Of a stretch of DNA of 64,000 nt, positions 34,392-42,979 are shown piece after piece (positions within the stretch are counted from its first letter, which is position 1; every line of letters begins with the position of its first letter). Below the pieces are notes generated by a model that made no database searches, had not been told where the DNA came from, and saw only the letters and a list, made by a program, of their open reading frames with translations. The position numbers and the translations under genes were made by a program. Origin of the DNA: a virus; IMG/VR virus record IMGVR_UViG_3300008740_000003, positions 25,497 through 89,496 of that record; one strand, given 5' to 3'.

Positions 34392-36470
34392 ATGAACACA
34401 AGAGCAGTTGCAAACGATTTATTCGCTAAAATTAGGGGACGATTTCCAGCAGTCACTTTGGGTAATGACGCAGGAGAAGTTACTAGTAATCCCGAAGAAG
34501 CACGGTATTTTGACTTCGATTTTCAAGAAGCTGGAAAGCAACTAGGAAAGGTAAGTATTAGTATAGACGACAAAGATGGTCTAGTAGTACTACACAATAC
34601 GGATTTTATAGAGGATGCCGATAGTGGAGTAAAGCATAAGTGGTTTGAATTTCTTAAAGAATTAAGAAATTTTGCTAAATCAAGAATGCTTAATTTTGAT
34701 ACAAGGGATATTACTAAAAGCAACCTTGAAAAACGAGACTATCAATATTTGAGTCAAACACGTCAAGATGGCGAGGAAAAAAGAATGAGTGAATCTAATA
34801 TATACGGAACTACAAAAACTAGTTTTCAACCTATTGGAAATGCACGTTTAGTTATTAAACACTCTGCTCCAATAGATATGTCTGTTGGTGCTAACAGATC
34901 TCGAAGAATAGAATCTTTATTCATAGAAAGTCCTAAAGGAGAAAGATTTAGATATCCTCTTAAACATCTTAACGGTGCAAGAGCAATGGCTCAACATATT
35001 TCCAATGGCGGTGTTCCATATGATGATTTTGGAAAACATATAGCAGGATTAAGTGAAGAACTTTCAAAACTAAAACAATTTAAAACATATATTAATCGTT
35101 CAGCTGTGATGGCAGAAGGTCTTAAAAGTTATCTATCTATTGTAGATGAAAGAGTAGAAGAAATTAAAAGTACCTGCCAAAAATTACAAAGAAATTCATA
35201 TTATTCAGAAGCAATTAAAGATTATAAAACAACAGAAGTTAAAGAAGTTCCTGAAGAAATTAAACAAAATTGGATAGATGAATTAACAATTAAAACTTTC
35301 AAAGAAGAATTAAAAGACGTATTTCCTTACATTTATAATTTAGTTTCAGAAAAAACAACAGCAAAAGAAGTTACACCAGAAGACTTTGATGAAGCAGGAG
35401 GCTTTCAAGGAGAAACAGAACCTCATATGCTTCAGTATGATTTAGCAGGTGACTTTGATCAAGAAAATGGTGTATCGGACGAACACGCAAAAGAAATTGA
35501 AGCCAAATTAGCTGATGCTGGTATTACAGCAGAAGTTCATCCAGACGAAATGCGTTATCAAGGAATTCATATTCATACATTAGCATCTGCAGAAGAAGTA
35601 GAAAAAGTATTAGCTGGAATGATTGAACATATTGCTGACATAGAAGATTTTGAACAAGCATTGAATACTATTGTAGGCGAAGCAGAAAATGGTTTATTTT
35701 CATCTGATCCTGAAGAAGCTAAACAATCTTTGACAAAATTAAATAATTTAATGGACAAACATTTCCCTGCAGGAGTAAATGGTGTTAATGGTTTAGAAAG
35801 TTTACAAGGTATTATCGACGATAAAGAATTAAACGATCAAATAGTGTCAATGGGTAAAGAAGATAGTGATGCTTGTATAAGAGGCACAATAATGAATTAT
35901 ATTAAAAGCAAAAGACCAGATTTAGCTCAAAGCATCAATGTAGGTGATATGAAACCAGAAGGCGAAACATTTACTTGGGAAAATATTAAACCTTATGTGT
36001 CAATGTACAAAGGTGATGACGGAAAAACAGTTTATGATGTTTTAGACAAAGATAGTAAGTCTGTATTCCAATCAAATAAAGCCAAAGAAGCAATGGCATA
36101 TTTGAAAAAGAATTTTGACGCATTAAGAAAAGGTGAAATGAAACCAGAAATGCCAGCAGGTTGGGAAGATGATTCCGGTAATGTTTCTATAATGAAAGGA
36201 CCAGATGGCAAAATTAGTTTAGAACCAAAAGCTGAACCAGGTAAAGAAGAAGAACCAGAACTTGATGATCCAAAAAATTTAGCTGAATTTATTAAAAGTC
36301 ATTTTGATTATACAACTAACAATTTTCCAAAAGGTGAAACAGGTCTTTTAACAGCAGTTGAAAAAAGATTTGGTGAAAAACACGTAAGAACTGCTGAAGC
36401 TATTATCCAAAAATTAATGACGGGCCAAGATAAGCAAATTAATAGAATAAAAAAATTGGCTGGCGTTTAA
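34392..36470 (+). CDS. Large late protein downstream of terminase, unknown function
   Basis: 692 residues. The first 320 are mixed alpha/beta (TKTSFQPIGNARLVIKHSAP, RRIESLFIESPKGERFRYP, LKHLNGARAMAQHISNGGVPYDDFG). The rest is acidic with predicted disorder, a Gly-poor linker and a C-terminal helix (AVEKRFGEKHVRTAEAIIQKLM). It has its own late motif and no enzymatic signature. By position after gp17 it could be a head protein or internal virion protein. I cannot name the family. Confidence 0.65.
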   Translation: MNTRAVANDLFAKIRGRFPAVTLGNDAGEVTSNPEEARYFDFDFQEAGKQLGKVSISIDDKDGLVVLHNTDFIEDADSGVKHKWFEFLKELRNFAKSRMLNFDTRDITKSNLEKRDYQYLSQTRQDGEEKRMSESNIYGTTKTSFQPIGNARLVIKHSAPIDMSVGANRSRRIESLFIESPKGERFRYPLKHLNGARAMAQHISNGGVPYDDFGKHIAGLSEELSKLKQFKTYINRSAVMAEGLKSYLSIVDERVEEIKSTCQKLQRNSYYSEAIKDYKTTEVKEVPEEIKQNWIDELTIKTFKEELKDVFPYIYNLVSEKTTAKEVTPEDFDEAGGFQGETEPHMLQYDLAGDFDQENGVSDEHAKEIEAKLADAGITAEVHPDEMRYQGIHIHTLASAEEVEKVLAGMIEHIADIEDFEQALNTIVGEAENGLFSSDPEEAKQSLTKLNNLMDKHFPAGVNGVNGLESLQGIIDDKELNDQIVSMGKEDSDACIRGTIMNYIKSKRPDLAQSINVGDMKPEGETFTWENIKPYVSMYKGDDGKTVYDVLDKDSKSVFQSNKAKEAMAYLKKNFDALRKGEMKPEMPAGWEDDSGNVSIMKGPDGKISLEPKAEPGKEEEPELDDPKNLAEFIKSHFDYTTNNFPKGETGLLTAVEKRFGEKHVRTAEAIIQKLMTGQDKQINRIKKLAGV

Positions 36471-36497
36471 TCCTAAAATCATATCCAAAAAAAATAC

Positions 36498-36526
36498 TTG
36501 ACTAAATATTAGAGTTAATATAGTAT
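36498..36526 (+). promoter_or_regulatory. Upstream sigma70-type promoter for gp32
   Basis: TTGACT (36498-36503), 17-nt spacer, TAGTAT (36521-36526). It overlaps the -35 box of a second promoter by one base. A late-like ACTAAATA at 36501-36508 is embedded in it. Confidence 0.55.
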
Positions 36527-36554
36527 TGACATTATGTTTGTCTTGTGCTACATT
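36526..36554 (+). promoter_or_regulatory. Proximal sigma70-type promoter for gp32
   Basis: TTGACA (36526-36531), 17-nt spacer, TACATT (36549-36554). Unlike the other early promoters here it leaves a leader of about 40 nt with an AGGAGG ribosome-binding site at 36588-36593. This fits a gene whose translation is controlled (T4 gp32 represses its own mRNA). Confidence 0.65.
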
Positions 36555-36601
36555 AACAATAAGGCACAATTAACAAAGGCTAAAAATAGGAGGCTTATAT
36601 T

Positions 36602-37549
36602 ATGGCAACATTAGCAGACATTCGTGCAAAACTTAAAGAACAAGAAGCACGACAAGGCGGCGGAAGCCGATCAGGCGGAGACAACGCCATTTTTCCATTT
36701 TGGAATCTGAAAGAAGGAGAGCAGGCAACTGTTCGTTTCTTGCCGGATGGAAATAAAGAAAACACTTTTTTCTGGAAGGAACGTTTAATGATTAAACTAC
36801 CTTTCCAAGGCATAAAAAGTGAAACAGACTCTAAACCGGTACAGGTACAAGTTCCATGTATGGAAATGTATGGAGAATCTTGTCCTATACTATCAGAAGT
36901 TAGAGGATGGTTTAAAGATCCCAAGTTAGAGGATATGGGAAGAAAATATTGGAAGAAAAGATCTTATATCTTTCAAGGTTTTGTTGGAACAAATCCTTTA
37001 AATGAGGAAACTACACCAGAAAATCCAATTAGAAGATTTATAATTGGACCACAAATTTTCCAAATTATCAAAGGTGCATTAATGGACCCAGACATGGAAG
37101 ATTTGCCAACGGATTCAGTAAACGGTGTTGATTTTAGAATAATCAAAACTAGCAAAGGTGGCTATGCAGATTATTCAACTTCGACTTGGTCAAGAAAATC
37201 AAGACCACTTTCTGAAGAAGAAAATAAAGCAGTTGAACAACATAGTTTGTGGAACTTGAGCGACTTTCTTCCAAAGAAACCATCTGAAGTAGACGTTAAA
37301 GTAATCAAAGAAATGTTTGAAGCATCTGTGGATGGCGAAGCATATGACCAAGAAAAATATGGTCAATACTTTAGACCAGCAGGTATTAGTGCAAGAACAG
37401 GTGATCCAGTAGCAACGCCAAAAGCGACTACACCAGAACCTAAAAAAAGTACGGTTCAGGAAACACCTAAGTCTAATGCTGATACTAATAAACAGAATAG
37501 TAAGGCTGAAGACATTTTAGCGATGATTAGAGCAAGACAACAAAAGTAA
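36602..37549 (+). CDS. gp32: Single-stranded DNA-binding protein gp32
   Basis: 315 residues (T4: 301). TVRFLPDG, VPCMEMYGESCPILSEV, KRSYIFQGFV, RRFIIGPQIFQIIKGAL, DFRIIKTSKGGYADYSTSTW are the OB-fold core of the marine gp32 form; the tail is acidic to Lys/Gln-rich. T4 gp32 coordinates zinc by His-Cys-Cys-Cys. Here only C86 and C94 remain and the CPxC pair reads CPIL, so zinc is probably not bound in the T4 manner. It protects ssDNA and organises replication and recombination. The strongest ribosome-binding site in the window precedes it. Confidence 0.92.
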   Translation: MATLADIRAKLKEQEARQGGGSRSGGDNAIFPFWNLKEGEQATVRFLPDGNKENTFFWKERLMIKLPFQGIKSETDSKPVQVQVPCMEMYGESCPILSEVRGWFKDPKLEDMGRKYWKKRSYIFQGFVGTNPLNEETTPENPIRRFIIGPQIFQIIKGALMDPDMEDLPTDSVNGVDFRIIKTSKGGYADYSTSTWSRKSRPLSEEENKAVEQHSLWNLSDFLPKKPSEVDVKVIKEMFEASVDGEAYDQEKYGQYFRPAGISARTGDPVATPKATTPEPKKSTVQETPKSNADTNKQNSKAEDILAMIRARQQK

Positions 37550-37558
37550 CTTAATTAA

Positions 37559-37585
37559 TATGGTGGGGGCTAGTTCCCCACTATA
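37559..37585 (+). terminator. GC-rich hairpin downstream of gp32
   Basis: TATGGTGGGG / CCCCACTATA form a 10-bp stem (one G-T pair) around a GCTAGTT loop, 9 nt after the gp32 stop. No T-run follows, so it may be a partial or factor-dependent terminator or an mRNA-stabilising structure rather than a classical one. Confidence 0.55.
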
Positions 37586-37593
37586 GAAATATT

Positions 37594-37692
37594 ATGAAAA
37601 GAGAAATTAAAAAAATAATAGACTGGATATTATATAAACAAATTCCTGCCTGGATATTGTTAGTAGTAATAATTATCTGGATCTTAATATAG
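37594..37692 (+). CDS. Small single-pass membrane protein (32 aa)
   Basis: Translates as MKREIKKIIDWILYKQ followed by a hydrophobic helix (WILLVVIIIWILI). A basic N-terminus plus one transmembrane segment. It fills most of the gap between gp32 and uvsX and ends 8 nt before uvsX. The ribosome-binding site is weak. It may be a small inner-membrane effector; not recognised. Confidence 0.5.
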   Translation: MKREIKKIIDWILYKQIPAWILLVVIIIWILI

Positions 37693-37700
37693 GATAAACA

Positions 37701-38765
37701 ATGGCAAATAAGGCATTCGACGCATCAAAATTCAGAAAAAATTTAACAAAAAGTATAACAGGATTAGGTATAGGATTTACAGATCCAACAGATTGGATAA
37801 GCACAGGTAATTATGCATTAAATTATCTAATATCAGGAGATTTCAATAAAGGTGTTCCATTAGGAAAAGTTACAGTATTAGCAGGTGAACCACAAGCAGG
37901 TAAATCTTATATAGCATCAGGTAATATTGTTAAAGCGGCACAAGATCAAGGAATTTTTGTAATTTTAATAGATTCAGAAAATGCTTTAGATGAAAAATGG
38001 TTACAAGCACTTAACGTAGATACAGATGAGAAAAAACTTTTAAAATTAAGTTTATCTATGATAGATGATGTAGCAAAAACTATATCAACATTTATGAAAG
38101 ATTACAAAGAACAATATGCAGATAATAAAGTAGATGCACCAAAAATTTTATTTGTAGTTGATAGTTTAGGTATGTTATTAACACCAACTGATGTTGATCA
38201 ATTTGAGAAAGGTGATATGAAAGGTGATTTAGGTAGAAAAGCAAAATCACTAACAGCACTTGTAAGAAATTGTGTTAATATGTTTGGTAGTTGGAATGTC
38301 GGACTTGTTGCAACAAATCATACTTACGCATCACAAGATATGTTTGACCCAGATGATAAAATATCAGGTGGACAAGGATTTGTATATGCATCAAGTATTG
38401 TAATTGCAATGAAAAAATTAAAGTTAAAAGAAGATGAAGATGGTAATAAAATAACAGATGTACGTGGTATTAGAGCATCTTGTAAAGTAATGAAAACAAG
38501 ATTTGCTAAACCATTTGAAGCAGTACAAGTTAAAATTCCATATGATACAGGTATGGATCCTAACAGTGGATTAGTAGACTTATTTGAGAAAAAAGGTATT
38601 TTAGTCAAGTCGGGTAATAGATTAAAGTACGTCGGACCTGACGGAAAAGAGCACTTAGAGTATAGAAAAGCGTGGACCGGAGATAAATTAAAGATGTTAA
38701 TGGATGATTTTGACCAAATGCAAGATAATCCAACAGCAAAAGAAATTGAAGAAGAAACGGAGTAA
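37701..38765 (+). CDS. uvsX: UvsX recombinase (RecA family)
   Basis: 354 residues (T4: 391). Walker A GEPQAGKS at 62-69, then ILIDSENAL, the Walker B strand ILFVVDSLGML and a C-terminal RecA core with GGQGFVYASS (L2 region). Catalyses strand exchange for recombination-dependent replication, loaded by UvsY on gp32-coated DNA. gp32, uvsX and uvsY lie together, which fits that pathway. Confidence 0.94.
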   Translation: MANKAFDASKFRKNLTKSITGLGIGFTDPTDWISTGNYALNYLISGDFNKGVPLGKVTVLAGEPQAGKSYIASGNIVKAAQDQGIFVILIDSENALDEKWLQALNVDTDEKKLLKLSLSMIDDVAKTISTFMKDYKEQYADNKVDAPKILFVVDSLGMLLTPTDVDQFEKGDMKGDLGRKAKSLTALVRNCVNMFGSWNVGLVATNHTYASQDMFDPDDKISGGQGFVYASSIVIAMKKLKLKEDEDGNKITDVRGIRASCKVMKTRFAKPFEAVQVKIPYDTGMDPNSGLVDLFEKKGILVKSGNRLKYVGPDGKEHLEYRKAWTGDKLKMLMDDFDQMQDNPTAKEIEEETE

Positions 38766-38768
38766 ACT

Positions 38769-39002
38769 ATGCTTGATTCTAACAAAGTAATAGAGCTATG
38801 GCAGTTCTTTAAAGAATATCTAGATCAAAAACAAATAGAAGTAATTGCAGAAAAGTATGTTGATTTATTAGCAGACTACGGAGTTCCAGACGAAGAATTA
38901 CAAGATGCAATAGGTCATGACGATACATTAGATGATGCAATAAATTATTATTTAGATGTAGATAATGAGGATAAACACGACGACGAATTAGAGGATTATT
39001 AA
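38769..39002 (+). CDS. Small acidic protein between uvsX and uvsY
   Basis: 77 residues, very acidic (DNEDKHDDELEDY at the end), helical. Coupled by 3-nt spacing to uvsX and 1-nt overlap (TAATG) to uvsY. Probably a recombination accessory or DNA mimic; no family recognised. Confidence 0.7.
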   Translation: MLDSNKVIELWQFFKEYLDQKQIEVIAEKYVDLLADYGVPDEELQDAIGHDDTLDDAINYYLDVDNEDKHDDELEDY

Positions 39003-39460
39003 TGTCAAATTGGTATACAATAATAGCAAGAGACGTTAGTAAAATACCAGAAGCAATCAAACATTTTGAAACTGAATTACAAAGTGCAAGATATGAAATA
39101 AAAATTAAAGGTAATGTTGAAAAACAATCAGCAGATTTACCTGGTGTAGTAGAAAATAGATTCCATCAATTACAAGAAATAGAAGCAATATTAGAATACT
39201 TAAACATAGAATTAAGAAGATTAAGAAGTAAATTTTTCAAAAAATATCTAGAAAATTATCAAAGAGCATTGTCTAGTAGAGACGTAGAAAAATACGTAGA
39301 TGGTGAACCAGACGTTGTAGATTACGAAAAAATTATTAATGAATTTGCGTTATTGCGTAATAAATGGTTAGCAGTGACCAAAGGATTAGACCAAAAGCAG
39401 TGGCAATTAACTAACATAGTTAAGTTAAGAGTTGCTGGTATGGAAGACGCAACCGTTTAA
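39002..39460 (+). CDS. uvsY: UvsY recombination mediator
   Basis: 152 residues (T4: 137). Helical protein with LRRLRSKFFKKYLENYQRALS, SRDVEKYVDGEPDVVDYE and KQWQLTNIVKLRVAGMEDATV, the last two matching the marine T4-like UvsY form I recall. Forms hexamers that load UvsX on ssDNA. The order gp32-uvsX-uvsY supports the call. Confidence 0.85.
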   Translation: MSNWYTIIARDVSKIPEAIKHFETELQSARYEIKIKGNVEKQSADLPGVVENRFHQLQEIEAILEYLNIELRRLRSKFFKKYLENYQRALSSRDVEKYVDGEPDVVDYEKIINEFALLRNKWLAVTKGLDQKQWQLTNIVKLRVAGMEDATV

Positions 39461-39483
39461 CACCTTCCACCAAACTCCCTCCA

Positions 39484-39491
39484 AATAAATA
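39484..39491 (+). promoter_or_regulatory. Late promoter motif AATAAATA (glycan cassette)
   Basis: 12 nt upstream of the first gene of the 39504-45462 run. A pyrimidine-rich tract lies just before it (39461-39482), similar to the one before gp17. Suggests the glycan genes are expressed late. Confidence 0.5.
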
Positions 39492-39503
39492 TTAAAAATA
39501 ACC

Positions 39504-40358
39504 ATGACTGATTTCAAATTACCAAAATTAGAAGGTGACGTTTGTTTAGGACAACACATAATATATTTTAGTTGTGATCCAAAATATTGGGAGAACCACG
39601 GAATATATTTGGTTAAAAGCACGGCACATTATAATCCTCATATATCTATTCACGTACATATTTTATTTAATAACAAAGAAGTTACCATTAATAAATTTAT
39701 AGGCAGAAACAATAATATAACTTATTCATATGAATTTGTTACTGATAAGTTTTTAAAGACTTTAAAATTATCTAGTAATGATTATTATAAAAAAAGAAGT
39801 CATACGTTACTCAATACAAATAGTGAAAAAATAATCAAACAAAAAATATATTTTGCTAGTGCAAGATTTATTAGAATGAAAGAACTTTTTAGTGATTACC
39901 AATATGTATTACAATTAGATGCTGACGGACTTTGTCGTAAAAAATTTACTATAGATGACTTTGAAAAAATTACAAATTCACCATCAGCAATGAGAAAACC
40001 AAAAGATCCTAGTACATTAATTGCAAGTTGTATAACGCCTGGAACAGGAAAAGAAGGTTCTAAATTTAAAACTGATTTAGCAGAACAAATGACTAAAACT
40101 TTTGCAGGAGAAATTTATTGGTTTATAGATCAAGTTGTATTAAAAAAAGTTTTTAGTAAATTTAAATTTGAATCTATTCCTTATCATTGGAATGCTTGGG
40201 GTTTTAAACCTGCAGATATATTCAGTACAGCAAAAGGTAAAAAGAAAAATAATTGGAGATACCTTGATGTAAGAGCAAATTGGTTAGATGAAAAAGCAAG
40301 AAAAGAATATATTTTAAATTGTACAGAAGATAGAAAGAGAAATTTACTTAACAAATGA
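39504..40358 (+). CDS. Predicted glycosyltransferase (DxD, GT-A-like)
   Basis: 284 residues. YQYVLQLDADGLCRKKF carries the D-x-D metal/sugar-nucleotide motif, preceded by a basic helix and followed by YWFIDQVVL, an acceptor-side D/Q pattern seen in GT8-like enzymes. No membrane segment. First of a chain of overlapping glycan genes. Donor and acceptor cannot be told. Confidence 0.7.
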   Translation: MTDFKLPKLEGDVCLGQHIIYFSCDPKYWENHGIYLVKSTAHYNPHISIHVHILFNNKEVTINKFIGRNNNITYSYEFVTDKFLKTLKLSSNDYYKKRSHTLLNTNSEKIIKQKIYFASARFIRMKELFSDYQYVLQLDADGLCRKKFTIDDFEKITNSPSAMRKPKDPSTLIASCITPGTGKEGSKFKTDLAEQMTKTFAGEIYWFIDQVVLKKVFSKFKFESIPYHWNAWGFKPADIFSTAKGKKKNNWRYLDVRANWLDEKARKEYILNCTEDRKRNLLNK

Positions 40359-40930
40359 AAATACAAGGTTACATAATTTATTTGCCTAATCATAAAAATA
40401 GTGTTGAATGGAGTAATGAAGCATTAAAATCTGGAGAAAAATATAATTGGAATTTACAATTATTTCCTGGCATAGATGGCAAAAAAGAAACTCTTAAATA
40501 TTATGGTTTAACAATATATGAAAAAAATAAAAAATGCAAAAGATATATGTCTAGACCAGGCACAGCCGGTTGCTTTTTAAGTCAATTCCAATTATGGAAC
40601 TATTGTTATCATACTAATAAAACTATAGCAATATTTGAACACGATGTAATTTTTAAAAAGCCTATGGCACAACAATATAAATTTAAAGATGTAATTAAAT
40701 TAGAAGGATTTAATAAAGCAAAACCTGTCGCAGGACAATGGTGGGAAGGTGCAAGAGCATATCTAATTAAACCAAAAGGTGCTAAAAAAATAATAGACTG
40801 GGTTAAACTTAATGGTGCTATGCCGGCAGACTGGATGTTAAATGATGGTATAGTAGATGTTAAGTTTGATACAAATAAAGCAGTAACATATAAACAAAGA
40901 AGATTTAGCTTTACAAAGGATTTAAAATGA
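40355..40930 (+). CDS. GT25-like glycosyltransferase
   Basis: 191 residues. GYIIYLPNHKNSVEWSNEAL, LFPGIDGKK, a GTAGCFLSQFQLWNYC segment and FEHDVIF match the LPS glycosyltransferase family 25 layout (start strand, then GCxxSH-like region and EDD/EHD motif). Four-nt overlap with both neighbours. Probably cytoplasmic galactosyl- or other glycosyltransferase. Confidence 0.75.
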   Translation: MKIQGYIIYLPNHKNSVEWSNEALKSGEKYNWNLQLFPGIDGKKETLKYYGLTIYEKNKKCKRYMSRPGTAGCFLSQFQLWNYCYHTNKTIAIFEHDVIFKKPMAQQYKFKDVIKLEGFNKAKPVAGQWWEGARAYLIKPKGAKKIIDWVKLNGAMPADWMLNDGIVDVKFDTNKAVTYKQRRFSFTKDLK

Positions 40931-41706
40931 AACGATTAATTTTTCAAGTTGCTGTAGGTAAACAAAATATATTATATGAAATTTGTATTAAAAGTGTAGC
41001 AAATTATTGTAAAAAATTTAATATAGATCATATTATATTAAGGGAACCTAAATTGAGAATTAGACCAGATTTAAATAGAACGGGTCGTAGTAAAGAAGCA
41101 GTTGAACGATTAGGTTACCTTCCTATATTTGAAAAAGAAAATGCATTTGAATATTTAAAACCATACGATCAAGTATGTATAGTTGACAGTGACATATACA
41201 TTAAAGATACTGCACCTAATGTATTTGATGAACTACCACAACAATATGATTTTGGTGGTGTTGTGGAAAGAGAAATGCCTTTAACAAAAAAATATTTTAA
41301 CAAAATAAGAAAATATTCTAAAAATGCTTTTCAAAATTTAAAAGACGTTGAATGGGAATGGAACGATAATGGAGCAAAATTTATTAATATGGGTTTAATG
41401 TTAATGAACAAAAGTATGTTAAAATATCTTAATAATGAAACACCAAAACAATTTCTAACACGTCCAGAGTTTAAAGACTTTGTTGATGGAGTAGGTTTTT
41501 ATAAATGGTCAACGGATCAAATGTTATTAAATTGGTGGGTTAAAAAATCACAAATGAATACTAAATTTTTAGATTGGAAATGGAATGCTTTATATACAGC
41601 AGTACACGATTATAAATTAAAAGAAGCACACTTTGTACATTTCTTTTTAAAAGATTTATTACCTAACAAAGGAAACGAAATAGAAAGATTATTAAAATTA
41701 ATATGA
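40927..41706 (+). CDS. Predicted glycosyltransferase (DSD motif)
   Basis: 259 residues. VCIVDSDIYIKDTAPN is the D-x-D region of a GT-A fold, DNGAKFINMGLMLMNKSM is the substrate-side strand typical of GT8-like proteins, and STDQMLLNWW follows. Coupled by 4-nt overlaps. Related in pattern to the proteins at 39504 and 46567. Confidence 0.72.
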   Translation: MKRLIFQVAVGKQNILYEICIKSVANYCKKFNIDHIILREPKLRIRPDLNRTGRSKEAVERLGYLPIFEKENAFEYLKPYDQVCIVDSDIYIKDTAPNVFDELPQQYDFGGVVEREMPLTKKYFNKIRKYSKNAFQNLKDVEWEWNDNGAKFINMGLMLMNKSMLKYLNNETPKQFLTRPEFKDFVDGVGFYKWSTDQMLLNWWVKKSQMNTKFLDWKWNALYTAVHDYKLKEAHFVHFFLKDLLPNKGNEIERLLKLI

Positions 41707-42482
41707 TACACATAGTAAACAGAATAATGAGTACTAGAATTCCTAATCTACGTTATACAATGCCAGGATTTGGTGATGCAATACATACAATTCTTTTAGC
41801 TTACTTGTACGGTAAAGCACATAACGATCAAGTCACAATGCATTTAGACAAAGACAAATACAATAAAGATAAACCAGGAACCCTTGCTCAATGTATTTCT
41901 TTGTTTCCAAAAAATAAAATTTTTGTAGAAGGTCACGACAAGTGGTTTAAAGGAGATAAAGAATTTGTAGATTATATTACACAACTAAAAGGAAAATGTA
42001 TTGGACATTATTATAAAGATTTTCCTAATAGTCATAGAGTACAACAAGTAGTAGAACCTTTCTTTTGGGCTGACGATTATCTTAATGGCGGGTATCCATG
42101 TTTACCAGCAGATGATATGAGTCATGAAGTAAAAATACCTAAAAAATTTATAACTGTACAATGGGACGCAGGTTCTAAAAACAGAATGCTATCTAGTCAA
42201 CAAATTTCTGAAATACATGATTCTTTTAAAAAGAAAGGTTATGAAGTTCTTGTAGTTGGTGGACAAGCTCAAGGAAAATTAAGAAGATCATTAAAACATA
42301 TAGGGTATGCAATGGCAAATGCAGACTTTCATGTAGGTGTAGATAGTGGCTATATGCATTTAGCTCAACTATATTTTAAACCAGAAAACATCTACATATA
42401 TACTAATAAAAAAGGAAAATGGGAACATCATTTATTAAGATTTCATAAAAACGGTTCCAAAGTTAACGAAAAATTTGTATGA
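41703..42482 (+). CDS. GT9/GT-B-like glycosyltransferase
   Basis: 259 residues. Early PGFGDAIHTILLAYLYGK resembles the GT-B glycine loop, KFITVQWDAGSKNRML starts the second Rossmann domain, and ANADFHVGVDSGYMHLAQLYF is the D-S-G-x-x-H-x-A donor motif of heptosyltransferase-like enzymes. Third GT9-like gene in the window, diverged from the pair at 3167 and 5935. Confidence 0.68.
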   Translation: MIHIVNRIMSTRIPNLRYTMPGFGDAIHTILLAYLYGKAHNDQVTMHLDKDKYNKDKPGTLAQCISLFPKNKIFVEGHDKWFKGDKEFVDYITQLKGKCIGHYYKDFPNSHRVQQVVEPFFWADDYLNGGYPCLPADDMSHEVKIPKKFITVQWDAGSKNRMLSSQQISEIHDSFKKKGYEVLVVGGQAQGKLRRSLKHIGYAMANADFHVGVDSGYMHLAQLYFKPENIYIYTNKKGKWEHHLLRFHKNGSKVNEKFV

Positions 42483-42979
42483 GTATAGACACAATAAATC
42501 ATAATGGTAATTCTTTTTACAGATTACAAGCCGAAGGTTTTGCTTCAAAATTTGCATTTTCATTTGCAAAAGAACTTTGTAAAGGCGAAGGATTAGACAT
42601 TGGTTGTCATAAAAAGGAATGGGCTTTACCTGGAGCTACACCTATAGATAAAATATTTGGTGACGAATGGTATGCAGAAAATCTTCCAAACAAAAAATAT
42701 GATTATATTTTTTCTTCACATTGTTTAGAACATTTAGATGATTGGGTAGGAGCATTAGATTATTGGACTGAACATTTAAAAACAGGTGGAGTTATGTTTT
42801 TATATTTGCCTCATTATGAACAAACATATTGGCGACCTTGGAATAATAGAAAACATATTCATATACTAGATCCTAAATATTTAAGAGACTATTTCAAAGC
42901 AAGACCTTTTCATAACATATGTGTAACTGATGGATACGATTTAAATTATTCTTTTTACGCTATAGCGGAGAAAAAATAA
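42479..42979 (+). CDS. SAM-dependent methyltransferase (type 11-like)
   Basis: 166 residues. GEGLDIGCHKKEW is motif I (E/D-x-G-x-G-like with Cys-His in place of the second Gly), YDYIFSSHCLEHLDDW is motif post-I/II, and TGGVMFLYLPHYEQTYW is motif III. The divergent SAM loop leaves activity uncertain. Coupled on both sides by overlaps. Acceptor probably the cassette's glycan. Confidence 0.72.
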   Translation: MSIDTINHNGNSFYRLQAEGFASKFAFSFAKELCKGEGLDIGCHKKEWALPGATPIDKIFGDEWYAENLPNKKYDYIFSSHCLEHLDDWVGALDYWTEHLKTGGVMFLYLPHYEQTYWRPWNNRKHIHILDPKYLRDYFKARPFHNICVTDGYDLNYSFYAIAEKK

